Below are positions 41,260 through 54,800 of a DNA stretch of 64,000 nt, piece by piece. Below the pieces are notes generated by a model. It ran no database searches. It had not been told where the DNA came from and saw only the letters and a list, made by a program, of their open reading frames with translations. The stretch comes from Litoditis marina (taxonomy: Eukaryota; Nematoda; Chromadorea; Rhabditida; Rhabditidae): the NCBI GenBank assembly GCA_964036275.1, contig OZ038434.1:34185279-34249278 (forward strand), in the 5' to 3' direction. The position numbers were made by a program, and so were the translations under genes. The stretch's first letter is position 1. Each line of letters opens with the position of its first letter.

Positions 41260-41395
41260 TCTGTTCTTCTCTCTCTCTCTCTCCCTCTCTATCTCTGTCT
41301 CTCTCTATCTTTCTCTTTCTCACCCCCCCCCCCCCTCTCTCTCTTTCTCTCTCTCCCTCTCTCCCCCCCCCCCTCTCTCTCTACTCTCTCTTTGA
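41260..41395. repeat. (CT)n and C-run microsatellite
   Basis: CT repeats interrupted by C11-C12 runs. Confidence 0.85.
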
Positions 41396-41399
41396 ATGT

Positions 41400-42500
41400 G
41401 TGTGGCAGAGGTTGGCGTGTCATGTTTACTGACTATGTGTGTGTCGTATTCTGGCTATCAACCAATTCCCACGTATTCCGTTTTTGTTGCCATAATAGAT
41501 TGTCGCCTCCCATATAAAGTAGATATTAATCAAAATATGTCACATGATTTGTACTGGTGTACTTTGATTGCATACTTTATTACATCAGTATGACTTTGCA
41601 AGTTAGGAAACCTGAAAAACACGTAGGCGCACGTGAAGAATATTTTTTTTCCAACTAGCTTAGAACGATGTTAATGGTGATATGTGTTGTATTAATATCA
41701 TTTTTAAACATCACGCTGATAAACTAGATAGAAATGTTACACTATGTTCTGCAGAAACTATACGCGCAGAAAATGTGCTATTTAAAATGGGAGACGGGTT
41801 CGAAGGGTTTGGCGGGATTTGGCCAGATCGGGAGGGAAGGTCGTTTAGTTTAGGTGTGACCTTGTTAGAGACTGACCACTGACGTAAAATCGTTCTTAAA
41901 CGATTCCCCTCTTCTTTTTCTTTTGTTTAGTTGAAGAAGACCCGAAAGTTTTTTAATTGTAATGTAGTTTGTAGTCACTTATTTAGTGCATTCTCAAGCT
42001 CGATTCTGCATATAACTTGAACTCTTGATCTTGAACTCGTTAAATCTTGTTACGTATTTGAAAAAGTCAAATTAGTACTGCACGGAATTGCAGTATTTCT
42101 TACCATTAGAGATTCGAGAAAATGCCATTTCCGTACATTTATAATCAGGTATACGGTAACTATGAAGTCGTGTTGAATTGAAAACGGAAAGTGGTCTTCG
42201 AAATGAGTTTCTTATTCATGTTCGCTTTCAATTGAATCGCCGTTATTGATTATTTTGCATGTTCAATTTCATTCAATCTTTGCACATTCGTGTCTCATCG
42301 CGCCTGCATTTCAATACTGCAACTGCAATGTTTCTAATATAAACTAAACATGTTCAGTAATGTATCATATACGGCGCCCCCGCTCCGTACTACATGTGTA
42401 GTAAATGAACAAATATCAAGTGTACTTTGATCTCAGTGTGTACGAGTTTCAACCGAAAACAACGTGACCAAACTACAAACACAGCGGGTTAGGGCGACAT
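41400..42500. other. Non-coding stretch
   Basis: No exon or repeat supported except GATC..CAAACTACAAACAC palindrome arms at 42,428-42,485. Confidence 0.4.
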
Positions 42501-42504
42501 ACAC

Positions 42505-42710
42505 CGTATATAGTGAGTGCCAAATGTATAAAACATCCGCCTCCTGTGAGACTCGAACCGAGCCCAAAAGTTTAGGAGGCCCGGACGCTAACCACTATAC
42601 CGACTGGGTCTATTCCAATGCTGTTGACAAATCGTATATATGTGTTCTTACACAGCACAAAGTGAGATATACAGTATACCCCCGCCTTTCTTTGAGCGAC
42701 GACTATAGAC
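42505..42710 (-). mobile_element. tRNA-like SINE copy (minus strand), diverged
   Basis: Retains 'gagtgccaaatgtataaa', a decayed B box ('gactcgaaccgagc'), an A-box remnant ('gctaaccactatac') and a head like 'cctttctttgagcgacgact'. Confidence 0.65.
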
Positions 42711-43137
42711 CTGCCTTGCGAAGAGCGATACCTATAGACGTGATATTGTCTAATCTCAGTCTATTTTCAGTGGAGTACACTTTTCGAGGTCATTAATGGC
42801 GTGTCGCGTTCAACTTAGTTTGCGCTTCACTTCCCGATCACCACAACACATTCAAATGTTTACACGTTTTTCACGTAAAAACGTGATGTTTTCACGAACG
42901 TGAAAACGTGATACCTAACCAACTGGTAAATTGTCTGGCAAAAAGTTCAGTATACCTAAGGTCGGTTAAAACTTTATTTAAATTGTATCCTATTCTCGAG
43001 GAAATGACGATGTTTTTCTATGTTTTCACGAGTTGATTTGAAATTTCGCACGAAAATCAACTTGTTTACTGCCACTTCTCACTTTCAATTTCCTGACTCC
43101 CCCGCTTCCCACATCTACATAGTTCCAATGTCTCCTA

Positions 43138-43179
<42 letters not shown>

Positions 43180-43215
43180 CTTTTTTTTCTCTCTATCTCC
43201 TTTTTTTCTCTCTAT
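43138..43215. repeat. (CT)n microsatellite with T runs
   Basis: CT repeats then 'ccttttttttctctctatct'. Confidence 0.85.
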
Positions 43216-43394
43216 CTGTTTATTTCGCTCGTGCATGTTTTATAAAGGTCTTCTGAACAACTAGTTTCCGTTACCTGTTTATTATTTGGTGATGTTTATT
43301 GAATTGGGTCCTAATTTAAATTGTGCGCCAGCGTCTCTCATTATTCGCTTGTTTATCAGTTACGCCCCTGATACGAGTACTGTATCTTCTTCTT

Positions 43395-43570
43395 CTCTCA
43401 GTTCGTCGCGTCATTGGTCGCGCAGCCGCGACGCGACGTCGCGCCTATCAATATTGATTGCTGGCACCTGGCCAACTTCTTCGATAACAGCGGGATGAAC
43501 CTGCATCCCCCCCCGCCGCCTCACTAATTGTCTTTGCCGCCGCAGCCGCGCTCTGATTTTTGACCTCTGG
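43395..43570 (+). promoter_or_regulatory. CpG-rich stretch with inverted CCAAT box, possible proximal promoter
   Basis: 'cattggtcgcgcagccgcga' and neighbouring 'gacgcgacgtcgcgcc' stand out from the AT-rich surroundings. It lies about 2.3 kb before the proposed start codon at 45,865. Assignment as promoter is inference from composition only. Confidence 0.3.
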
Positions 43571-43574
43571 TTGA

Positions 43575-45860
43575 TGAGGGAGAAGTTCAAGGGGTTTTGC
43601 AGATAACCTCGGTTACTGTATGGGAAATGGACAGGTTATGGTTGGTTACCGGCAAGAAAGATCTGTGTACGGTTAGAAGCATTCTGAAACGAGATCAAAA
43701 ATCGCCCATCTAACTAAGTGATTGGCGGAAAAGCTCATATGAACCCAGCGGAGCAGAATAATTGAGCTGTGGCGCCTTTGGTTCGGTCGTGATTGCCTGT
43801 GGTTTTTCATGGAAACGGGGCGGCGAGAGTGGAGAGACGCAGACAGCGGGCGCTTATCTTTCTCTCGGGCGCTATCCGCACGGAAATTGACGTTGTTCAA
43901 GTGCTTTTTAAAAGAGTGGGACGAGAATTGCGAAAAAGATGGGAAAAACGCGGTTTTCTCAGAATAACTAATCAACGGGATAAATCTGGTTATCGGTTGT
44001 CAGAAAGAAGTTGGCTAATTGTTTTTCGTGACAGCTTCAAGCAGAAGTGTTCTGGTAAAAAACCAGCCCCAGTTGTTTGTTATCTCGAAAGAAATGACCG
44101 TTTTCAAGGTACTAGTGCTCTCACACACGTGCCACATTTGAAGGGTAACATCTACATCGCTTTAAAAAGGGATTAGGGTCATATAGATTGATATTTGCAG
44201 TTAGACAGTGGATTAGGAAGCCCCAAATAAGGTCAATTTAGTCTTTAGACGTTGAGGACATGCGTTTAGAAAGTGGTATTGGCATGCTCTCGCGGCAATT
44301 GCTAAGAGTTTCCGTCTTACTGTTCTTTGCAGATATTTAAGAAAGTACCCTTAGCAATCAGTTCAACAAATCATATAAGAGTTACAAGAAGTTTCACGGT
44401 TTTCTAACTTTCGACTAAAATTTTTTTCTCGAAGACGTAATGCATGACTATATTCGGTTCTCGGATACGGTATCTACATCTTGTCGGGGATTTTCAAGCT
44501 GATCGCAGCTTAGTCGTCACGGAAATTAATTCAGAATACTTATTGATTTTTAGGAGGATGTGAAATGAGGGATGAGTTTCCTAATCCACTGTGTCGCGCG
44601 TATATGACTCGAGCAGCATGTCTTCACTTTTCGGGTTCGATAGAAATTTATAAGTCAATAGCTCAAAATGCTAATATTGGATCACACTAGCATACATATT
44701 CACAAAACCAGTTTCTGAACACGTTTTTATGCTCTCTATATGATATTTGAGGTAAACAAATATATTCAAAATGCTAAAAGCTTGAAGATTCAGAGTTCTA
44801 ACTAATTTCATAGAACTTGTTGTTTGACTTTGTACGAATATTGTGTGCTTAATGAGCTTAGTTAATCTACTATGTGAATCGGAATGAAAGAAATTAATTT
44901 ATTGTGAGAATTTCACATTCTTTGAGAAAGCGCGCTCCATTATAATTAACAAACAAATGCACACGTGACAGAAAGCGAACACTGGTTTTACGCCGTTAAA
45001 ATGAAAACCCTGTTTGAATTAAATGCCTAGTATCGCAAATTGCTCATTTTTAGAAACTTTATTTTATATCACAACTAATATCTTCATTGTATGAAGTTTC
45101 TTGATATAATCTTCAATTTTTGCATTTGTTCATCAGGTTTGAACTGTTAGGCTACTATTGCTAATGTTACTCTCTCAAATGTGTGCAATTTCCATTTAAT
45201 CTGTTACATAAAATGTCAGTCTTCTGAGAGTTGCTACATTAATGTTATCTGTAATGGTAATCTTTTTTTTCTTCAATAACAATAGCGAGACTCTGCCAAT
45301 TATCTGCTAATTTTCTCTGGGTTTAGTGTTTTATTTTGTGCATAATTCTGTAGCGTAACTAATGATTGTCTTCACTAACTATACACGAGGGGAATGACTT
45401 GACATTAGTAAAGGCTTTAGAGAGAGTATTGCAATTGTTTCCGGATGTGTAAAGTTGTGACGAAAGCATTTCGCTGCTTTTTTGTATGGAGACCATCGAG
45501 TTTATCCCTACAATATTTTTGTGACACTGATATCTAACTAATCACACACTTATCAAATATTATAGGTTGTTTGTTTTGCAACTCTTCTAAGGACTTTCAA
45601 TTTGCTCAGACCAATCCCATCACAAAGACATCCTATCTTTCTAGTTAATCTTGGTGTATTTATTCAAGATACTATATCTTAATTGGCTCACCTATTCGAT
45701 TTTCCCACATCTTGTTTACATACCTCTCAATCATGTTCCTTCATTTTATCCACATTTTAATTCACTTTTCTCGTTCCCTATTTTATCCCTTGTATTCCAG
45801 GTGCGTACCATAGTCTTAGGGCGGCTTTTCTAGCCAGCCTCCTACCGACCCTCTCTCTAC
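43575..45860. other. 5' region of the zinc-finger gene
   Basis: Open frames here (for example 43,793-44,176) lack splice partners and codon character. A TTCCAG acceptor at 45,795-45,800 is followed by about 64 bp without an in-frame ATG before the coding start, so a 5' UTR exon or trans-splice site probably begins at 45,801. Confidence 0.4.
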
Positions 45861-45864
45861 TTGG

Positions 45865-48800
45865 ATGGCATTTTTGTCCGGCGGAAGCGGCGGCGGCACC
45901 GGCAGCGGAATGCCACCGCCCCCACCACCTCAGCAGAGCGCCCAGCAGCAACAACTGGCCGCGCTAGCTGGATACGCCTCGAATCCACAGATACTGGTCA
46001 GTTTGATTTGACTTATGATCTTGTGGAGTATCGATTAGTCATACTCCAGTAATGTCCGAATATTCGACAAAAAGTAGTTAGTATTTTGATCTTCTTGTTC
46101 TCGGCGTAAAATTAGTTATTTTACCGATTCTTTCTGGCTATTCGGACAAATTTACTCGGGTATGTCTACGACGTTGTTGACTTTTCATAGTTCCAAAAGT
46201 TGGTTCGCGTTACTTAAAATAACTCTTCGCTTTTTCTCGATTATTTTTCCTTCGGTTAGCTCGAAAAAAAAACATATTTTTATCTGCGGAAATACGCGCC
46301 GTAGATCTTGCCTCACATCATGGCATTATAAGCGTAGGCAAAACGCGGAAGTTCGTGACGCGTTTTCGCCGGATTAATAAAGTTGTTGTGGAACGGCATT
46401 GTTTGATAATTCATACTTAGCGGTATTAGATAAGTGAACGGCGGAAATATTTCCTGAGAACTTATTTCGTACCCCGATTATGACGAAGAGTTTGCTTAAT
46501 ATAACTTCTTTTGTTAGTTTCGGTTTGCTTATTGCTTCCTTAGTTTATTGAAAACAATCTCTCACAAATCACGTTTACATTACACACGTTACATTACAAA
46601 AATACACGTTTTCTACGTGTATTTTTTCTATTTGTTTGTCTGAGTAATCTCGTGTGAATCCCACACCCACTAGCCCATACGACTATTGATTTTCGGTTCG
46701 TTCATCTGCTAACATTCACTTAGCGAAAGGATAGCTCGAGATGATACGGGATACGCGTGGTTTTTGAGCCTCGGGCATATTTTATGGCTCAAGGCGGACT
46801 GCTCGGGGAGAGGGTGGAATTAGAGAGGGTGGCAGACTGGGGTAGGGAGCCTAGAGCCCATACATCGCCAAGGACCTCTTAATCCTTCAAAATTCTCGCG
46901 ACCCCTCCGTGTTTTCTCGTGTCGCGACCCCCAAACCGGCGATATTCAACTAATTTCCGTACGATTATAGCTCATTTTGTCGTTAGTTGACAGTTCGCGA
47001 CCCCTACTTTTCACAAGAATTTGTTCGCGACTCCCCCCTTCATGAGAGGCCTTGGCGGTGTACGCTAGAGCCAATTGGGTGACGAAGTACTCTATGAAAA
47101 GGAGTTTTTTCATTGAAACATGTACAGCCTATTGATTTTTCATGAGCAATCAATAAGCTATTTTGACGGATATTGATCAACACGTAGTTTTTTTTCGATC
47201 TGTGTGGCTATTCAGCCAATTTTACTGGTGTATGATAGCGAAATTGTGACTAGAACGTGTCAGAGATGTAGAGTATGGGTTGGACAGGAAGATAACAGCG
47301 AGACGAGAGGGGGGGGGGGGCAGGAAAACCACATCACTTGATAGGATGGATGAACTAGAAGGAGTGATAGAGCGTCAGAGTGCGAGAGGGTCCAGACAGC
47401 TGGGTGCCCCGGGAGCATGAAAAAGCAATGACGGGCGGCTGTGAAACGAGATGTTGAGGGAAGAGATCAAAACTCAGTGCAATGGCACAGTTATCGATTG
47501 GGAGTAGCGCTTGACAACATAACTGGTCACAACATGTTTACATTCATCATCAGGATAGAGTGCTTGTGTCTTGACCTGATAATAATACAGCGCTAGTGTC
47601 ATATGGTACACATGTACTTGTTTTTATGGTTGGGAATCTGTAAAGACAGGCTTTTGCAGTCTCTAACCGTCGCCGTTCAAGGATAATTCTTATAACAACA
47701 GTTATAAGGGGTTACAAAATGATACTAAATAGAGATGTTTGGTTCTGTTTTCGTGTTTTCCAATGGCTGTTATGTTTGTCACCAAGTAACTAATGCATAA
47801 CCTGCTTTCGATTGGGCGCAGCTCAGGGCAGAAAGGGGGTTGTGGTCATAGACCAACGTGGTCCCAATATCGGAAATAACTCCTCGTGGTCCGTTCCAAA
47901 ATGGTCATTTTGACTTGCTGGCCTGCTGCTGGATAGGGTTGAAATTGTTTTGATAACTTTTCCGATTCTCACTCACAACCACTACATTAGCTATCGTTTC
48001 TGATGTAGGAAATAGCCGGGTGTTAGTTGTGGTCGGTAATTGGATAATTGAAATTGCAAGTGGAACAAGAAAATTGATCTCGATGTTGTCTAGCGAACGA
48101 TCTTCAGTCACTTGATTGCGAAAGCTGCAGTTTATAATTTTAAGCAAGCGCCGATAATTGAGGAAAAAGTGCGTAATTTCCGTAATCTCGTGGCGGCGTC
48201 AGACTTAGTGCAGACACTCAGTTACGAAAGGATGTCCTGTGACCTCTTTGAAAAACATGAACATTGATTTGTGTCGTTACCATGTTGGAAAGTCCATAAT
48301 TTTCATGTTTTCCATGAAGGCATGTGGTTTCATAAAGTGACTAAATGGTGAACTCGTCCTACTGCTGCGAAGTTCTGATCACACACTGTTCTACCATATA
48401 TGAAAAACCTTTGAATATGGTTTCACATCTACATCACCCAAAGTTCACCAAAAAACAAGCTCTGTTCCTGAACCTTGCCTATTAACTTAACCGAGTTACC
48501 CGAGTGTGTTTATAATCCGTTGCCCGAGTGTGGTTATAATCCTGGCTGTAATTGCGCCATCTCTTCCGTTGTGCATTCATTTTTCTGGGAACGATTGATG
48601 GATGATGCATTCTGGTGCGCCGGGCCGAGAGAGACAGCCATCAAAAGAAACGTTTGATTTCCCGGTCTCTCTGTCACGGGATGACTGCTGCTACTGCGGA
48701 CGTGTTGTTCGGAACGACGAGAGCGGTTGTTGCGGCCAGTCGCTGTAACATCGAATCATTTTGACAGTGAACAGTGGTGACAATGAAGTTGTTGAAGAAG

Positions 48801-51800
48801 ATGGGAGAAGAGTGCGCGTACACAGGAATGATGCACTGTTCTCTGGAATGTGCGCAAAAGGGTTCAAATTAGTCGAACGGGCACTTGTTCAGAGGATGGT
48901 TGACTACGAACGCTCCTACATTATTGTCTAGTTAATAGTGTTTATCAACGGTGTGTTCACTTTGCGAAAAGTGGCATTCTGAGAGAAATATTAATACTGT
49001 TACGCTTTTCATCATTCTCCATAGTTTATTGAAACATGCGTGAATTCAGGAGAACAGGGAACTTTTAGGGTTGTTTCCCATATTATTTCAAGTACCCTCG
49101 TCATGTATAATGTGTGTCGCCGTTTTGATTAGTAATCGACGCGAATTGATGCGCTGGATAGTTTATGTGTTGGCTACGTGCCAGCTCTGGACTTTTCACC
49201 ATGTGCGGTCCACGTGCGCCATTTGTCATGATTGCCAAGGCCACGCCCCCTTCCCCGTTCTCGGAACTCTAAGCGGTCATGGTGATTTGGCGCTTTTCGG
49301 GGAACAAAGTAGCATGAAAGCTTACATTAAAGGATTGGGCTCCAGTTCCAACCTAAGTCAACGCAAAAAAAAATCAATATTCGTGTGAACGCATCACTCG
49401 TGGGAGGACAACATTGCTAAACACAACAAGTTTTGAATAATAATCATGTGAAAGGCGGTGATTTAGCTAAATTGATTGTATTCATACATGTGTCGCTTTC
49501 TTGGTATCATCCTGTTATTGTGACCGTAATGAATCATTGGGTGCCTGGAAAAGATAGGGAATCGCCTGACTGATTTGTCATCGAAAAGTCTTTGGGGATT
49601 AATTTTTTGCTTCATAACATGCGACAACAGTCTCGAGATTTGAGGATTTGTGAGATCCAGGGAAATGCATTGATTTCTGAATTTTTTGTAATCTATAATG
49701 GCGAAAAGTTGACATCCCGAATTTGATCTCAAAACAGCCAGTTCGAATTGAGTAAATGCATGGTTTTTACAAATCGATCTCTGCGCGTGTTCAAACAGTT
49801 GAGAAAGTTGTTATTTCCAAATCTAAGCATCGTTCCGATTCTTGTAGTTTGGTCATTCATCTCTAATCACCGAAAATCAGGAAGGAACCTGCCTCTGGAG
49901 CATTTGCTACCTCGTAAACATGTTTGTGAGCTGGGCGGCTGTTGGCGCATGTGACGTATGCATATGACGGGACAACTTGGGGGAGTTTTAGTTCTGGCCC
50001 AAAATAGCATGGAATTTGAAGTAGGCTAAGAGAGGGATTAAATTTGAAATCAGGTGCCCAACAGATGAACAGGAAGTGTTCCGGGTGCTAGGGGGTAGGA
50101 GCGACATTTTTGCTCAATTTTGCGATGATGTAGATGTAGGAACTAGGTAGAAACCAGTTTATCGATTTGGGGAAACTACTTCCTGTACAAAAGATGTATG
50201 ATAAGTTCTTTAGCGGTTACAAAGTTAATGACATGTGGGTGCATCAATGCGGATCACGGCACTGAGTAACGGACCAACGTCTCTGTTGCTCGCAGCTCGA
50301 TGATGTTCGCAGATCTTACACAGAAAAACAAGTTTTTATGGTGTAGATTTTGACCTATCTCTGACAATGACTATGACCTTATCTTACTATGAACGTGTTT
50401 TCGGATTTCAAGAGTTTAGGATACATACTGTAGATTTTGATCTATCTTTGACCATGACATTGTCTTACTGTTCCTATGTTTCAGGAGGCGTTGCTGCTCC
50501 AACAACAGCAAGCTGCGGTCAGTTCAGCGCCGTCGAGTATCATCAACCAGCTGCTGGCTACTGCGCTGCTCGGAGGTTAGAAATATTTTATGGTTTTGTA
50601 AACTTTGAACCTTAATGTTTTGATACAGTTTCACGTCTGATTGAGAGTGAGAAGATATAGGCAAAAAACTTTTATTTCACCGTTTAAATGGTCAGTTTCC
50701 ACCGAGTTCGGTGAAAAATTTATTTGAATGTTCGAATTTATTTGGATGAGATTAGATATCGATTCGTTGCAGGAGGTTCGAGTCTGTCTCCGGCGTCGGC
50801 CGCCAACTCTATGGCGCTGTCGTCGGCGTCGCAGCCGCTGGGCGCCGCCGCCTCGCCGCTCGGCCAGGCCGCGGTCACCCCGCAGCAGCAGCAGGCCAGC
50901 ATGCTACTCCAGCAACTGCAGACCCAGCTGGCACTGTCGCAGCTGATGCCGCAGATGCAGGTTCGTGATGGGGGAAAGTGGTAAAAGTATGTAAATATGG
51001 TATTTTCAAGTGAGAAATGGATATATAGTTTGTATGGAGACTTATTTTAATAAAAACGCTTGTTACACAAAAGCAATACAATTCACATATTCAATTTTTC
51101 ACTTTACTTCGAGAAATCTGGAAAAGTATGGGTGCGACAGTTCGAAATAGATAAAAGAATCAATCTTGTTTTAACATCTTTATACAACACATGTAGGTAA
51201 ACTTGAAAAAGCAAATTATACAAATTTCAGCAGAGTGCGGCGGCTGGCGGCAACGCTCTTCTGAATCCCGCGATGGCCTTCTACTACCAGCAACTTCTGC
51301 AGCAGCAGCAACAACAACAGAGCTTGCTGCAACAGCTACAGGTACCAGAGAGATTGTAAAACGGGCGTCAAAAATTGTAGTTTGATCTCTACAATGAGTT
51401 ATTAAACCAGAATTTAGACTGAACCGTGACTGCAACATCTACAGGTACTAGAGAAATTATAAGACGTTGTAGTTTGATCGCTACACTAAGGGAATACCAT
51501 AATTTACCAGTACCCAATAAGTGAAAAAAGTAAACAGATTGAAATTTCAGCAGCACCAGCAGCAACAACACCAGCAGGCCCAATCGCAGCCGAGTGCGGC
51601 GCCCACCCCGCTTCAGATGTCCCAACAGCACAGTGCATTCCAACCGCCGCAGCAGGCACAAGGTGGGTATTCCATGGTGAACCAGAGAAGTAACCCTGAT
51701 CGGTCGTCGGTTACTTCCCGGTTACTTTATGGGAGTTTCCTGGTGAACCGCAAAGGTAACCGACGTCAAAATCAACTAGAAAGTAGCCGAGGTCTCGGTT

Positions 51801-54800
51801 ACTTTTGTGAATGACACAGCGCATTTCAACCGTCACAGCAGGCACAAGGTCGGTATTTATCAACCATTTTGAGATGGTGAACAACAACCGAATTGAATAG
51901 GAGAAGAGTGGGGAATATGTCCCAACACGTTCATTTTCATTCGTTATTGCATATGACTTTCAATCGGTTTTAAATTGACCTATTCAGCAGTTTGAGTTAG
52001 TTTCCTTGCAAAAATGTGGTAGTTTTCGGTTTATTTCGTGTTTGTGTGATAAGAGTTCAAAGCCTCACTGTTTTTGAGTTTTTTGTCCTGACTAATGTGC
52101 ATTATGTATGTATGTTTGCCACTTTCCCTTATGATGCCGTTTTCGGGGAAAAAGTACTGCTGGCGGTGTGCGTTCTTTGGTCTCCCTCCCCTTGTTTGAT
52201 GCCGAATGCTATATGCGGTTGGCAATTACGAGAGACGTCCTATTGACAGCGCCTACCAATTTTTCAGCGAGAAAAGCGAGGGAGGGGGTGGTGGTCATTG
52301 GGGAAAACTTCACTAGAATCTAACTAAAGGATTAAAATTTCGTAATAGTAAGTAATTTTTTAGTATAAAGGAAAGCAAGTGTTCATTTATCAGCTTTTTA
52401 GCTTCGGTTTTGTACATATTTTTCACGGGTATCTACCAAATTTAGTGACAGCGCTCAAGGAGGAAAAGTTCAGTTCGTAAACTACCGACGAATTTCGGAC
52501 CCAGTTTGTTTGTGATAGAGCGCACTCGTGTATTTTGCGTTTTATCTTGTTCAGACGCCCAGCTGTCGCATTTTCGAGAGATAAGGTGAAATTGTTATTT
52601 ACAACGGGTGACGCGTGGCGATTAGCGTTGCAGAGCAATGATTTCTGATCTGGACGAAAATAGACCGTTAGTTGAAGAAAAGGCACACAATTGGTCGGCT
52701 ATGCAGTAGAAGTCATAGGTGTGCAAGGAAAGAGTGCAAAGCTTACTTAGATAGTTGCGTTTCCAACGATACCAGATGGCAACCGCTTCTCGCTAAAAGC
52801 GTGATGTTGTACAGGGTTTCACGGGTTTACATGGCGTAGTTTTCAGTGGTTTTCATTCTGTTACGTGATTTTTGTAAGTGTCGAAAGCAGTGTGGGTAGT
52901 TATTGTCTAGGTATGAAGTCATTAATATAAACGTTGTTCCATATAAAAATGGATGATACCGCAAAAGACAACAGCAACATCGCAAAAAACAACAACAGCA
53001 AGAGAAAACAAAACAAACCGAGATGCCTGTGATGTCATTTACAAAGTTCGTTTCAGCGTCGGCTACCGGTAGCGTCGAGTCGCAGCTGAATGCGCAGGAA
53101 CGCCTGATGAACGCCCTGCAACACCATCATAATCAGCAACAACAGCCGAACTCAATTGGGATCTCAAGAAGAGAGGAACAGGTATGAACAAGTTTCAATG
53201 TATGGTATTCTAGTCATACGTCAGTACAGTTATTCAAACAGTATTCACAGTCTGAAAAGGAGAAGATTTTATGCCAAACCATGGGAATTTGACTATGAAA
53301 TTATGAAGTTTCACGAGTTTCACCCCTCTTCTTCGTCTACGAATCGAATTCTTCTTCTTCTCTCTAAGTCCAAGTTCTGAAAGCCGACAATGTGTCCAAC
53401 GATGCAGCAAAAAGAGTCTATGATCTTTCCGTTCAGCCGCAACAGGCCGCAGCAGTACCGCATGCGGCCGCGCACGACCGCGGCATGATGCCGACCGCCG
53501 CGGCGCCCTCGCGGAACAATCTCAACCCGAAGGAGGTGCATGACCGCATCACGCGGATTATCAGCGAAAACGAGCAGATTGTTCAGCCGCAGGAGGTAAT
53601 TACTATACTAGAAGGGAATAACATAGTCACGTAAACCATTTTTCACGTGAAAAAGCTGACTAGCAATATATATATACATGCACTTCATTTGTTTTTCATT
53701 CACTATTGACTGTTGTGGTGTTCTCTTGCAGTGAAGACTGTAATTGGTGTCTAAATAAATCGTAGACGACGAATTGTAGAAGTGTTAAAAGGTTTACTCT
53801 GATTCCTAACTCTTCGATTTCTTGATTCCTAAATTTGAAGTCAGAATTGAGTTTTACCATGCAAATAATGGTTATTGATTGAATCTAGGATGAATAGTCG
53901 TGTCGTGCCCATGTATTGTGTCTATCTCTGTTGCATGCCTCCTTCTGACTCGTTTATGAGCACGTCTCAGATACTTCAGCCACTTCTGAAGCGGCGTCCG
54001 TACCATCGTCAAGTGGGACAGCAGTCTTCCATTGAGCAGGACAGTAATAGTAGTGAGTTCTACTTTGTATTAGTTATAATTATTATACTATATATGTAAG
54101 AAGAGGTAAATATAGAGTGAGTCGATCAATATGGAACATTGCGATCGGGCAGGGCAGTAGTAGTAGTTTAGTAGTGAGTTATTCAACTAGTTTACTGTAA
54201 GTTTAGTTTATACATTCTCATCAAACCGAAAAGTTGAAATAAAGTTTTTGATGGCCTCAAACTAGTAGGACATCAGTCTTTCATTGAGCAGGACAGTAAT
54301 AGTAGTGAGTTATTTAAATACATTAAACTATACTCTAAGTATATTTCATCAATTATTAGGTAACTTTTGGCATAAAGCTTTTGGTCGTCTAAAGCACATT
54401 TCGCGGAACCACTCAAAATACTATTTTTCGTCTGAATAACAGAAAATGTTGCAGTGTTTGTGTGCAAAATCTGTGTTGACAATATATTTTTGCAATTCCA
54501 AGGAACTTGCAACTGAGTGGGTGGTTATAAGCAGACACGGTAGCATGCAAAACCAATTGGGGAGCAATCTCTGATGATTGTCACTAATCGGGCTAAAAAG
54601 ATGCAAGGAACTTAGGATTGCTGTAGAAATGTAATTGGTTTTTCCTTGTTCGATGAAATCAGCAAGAAAGTTTGTTTTCTCGTTTGTTTACTAGTATGTA
54701 AAGAGGAACAAACATATTACTTTGTTGTTTTTCCAGGTTCGACGCGTACCTCCCCCGGCTTGAGAGATGGACGAATGCTGCAGAAAACGCAATCCCTCTA

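Noticed and set aside
43793..44176. 127-residue frame upstream of sma-9
   Set aside because: No acceptor or donor in phase, and the composition changes abruptly along its length.
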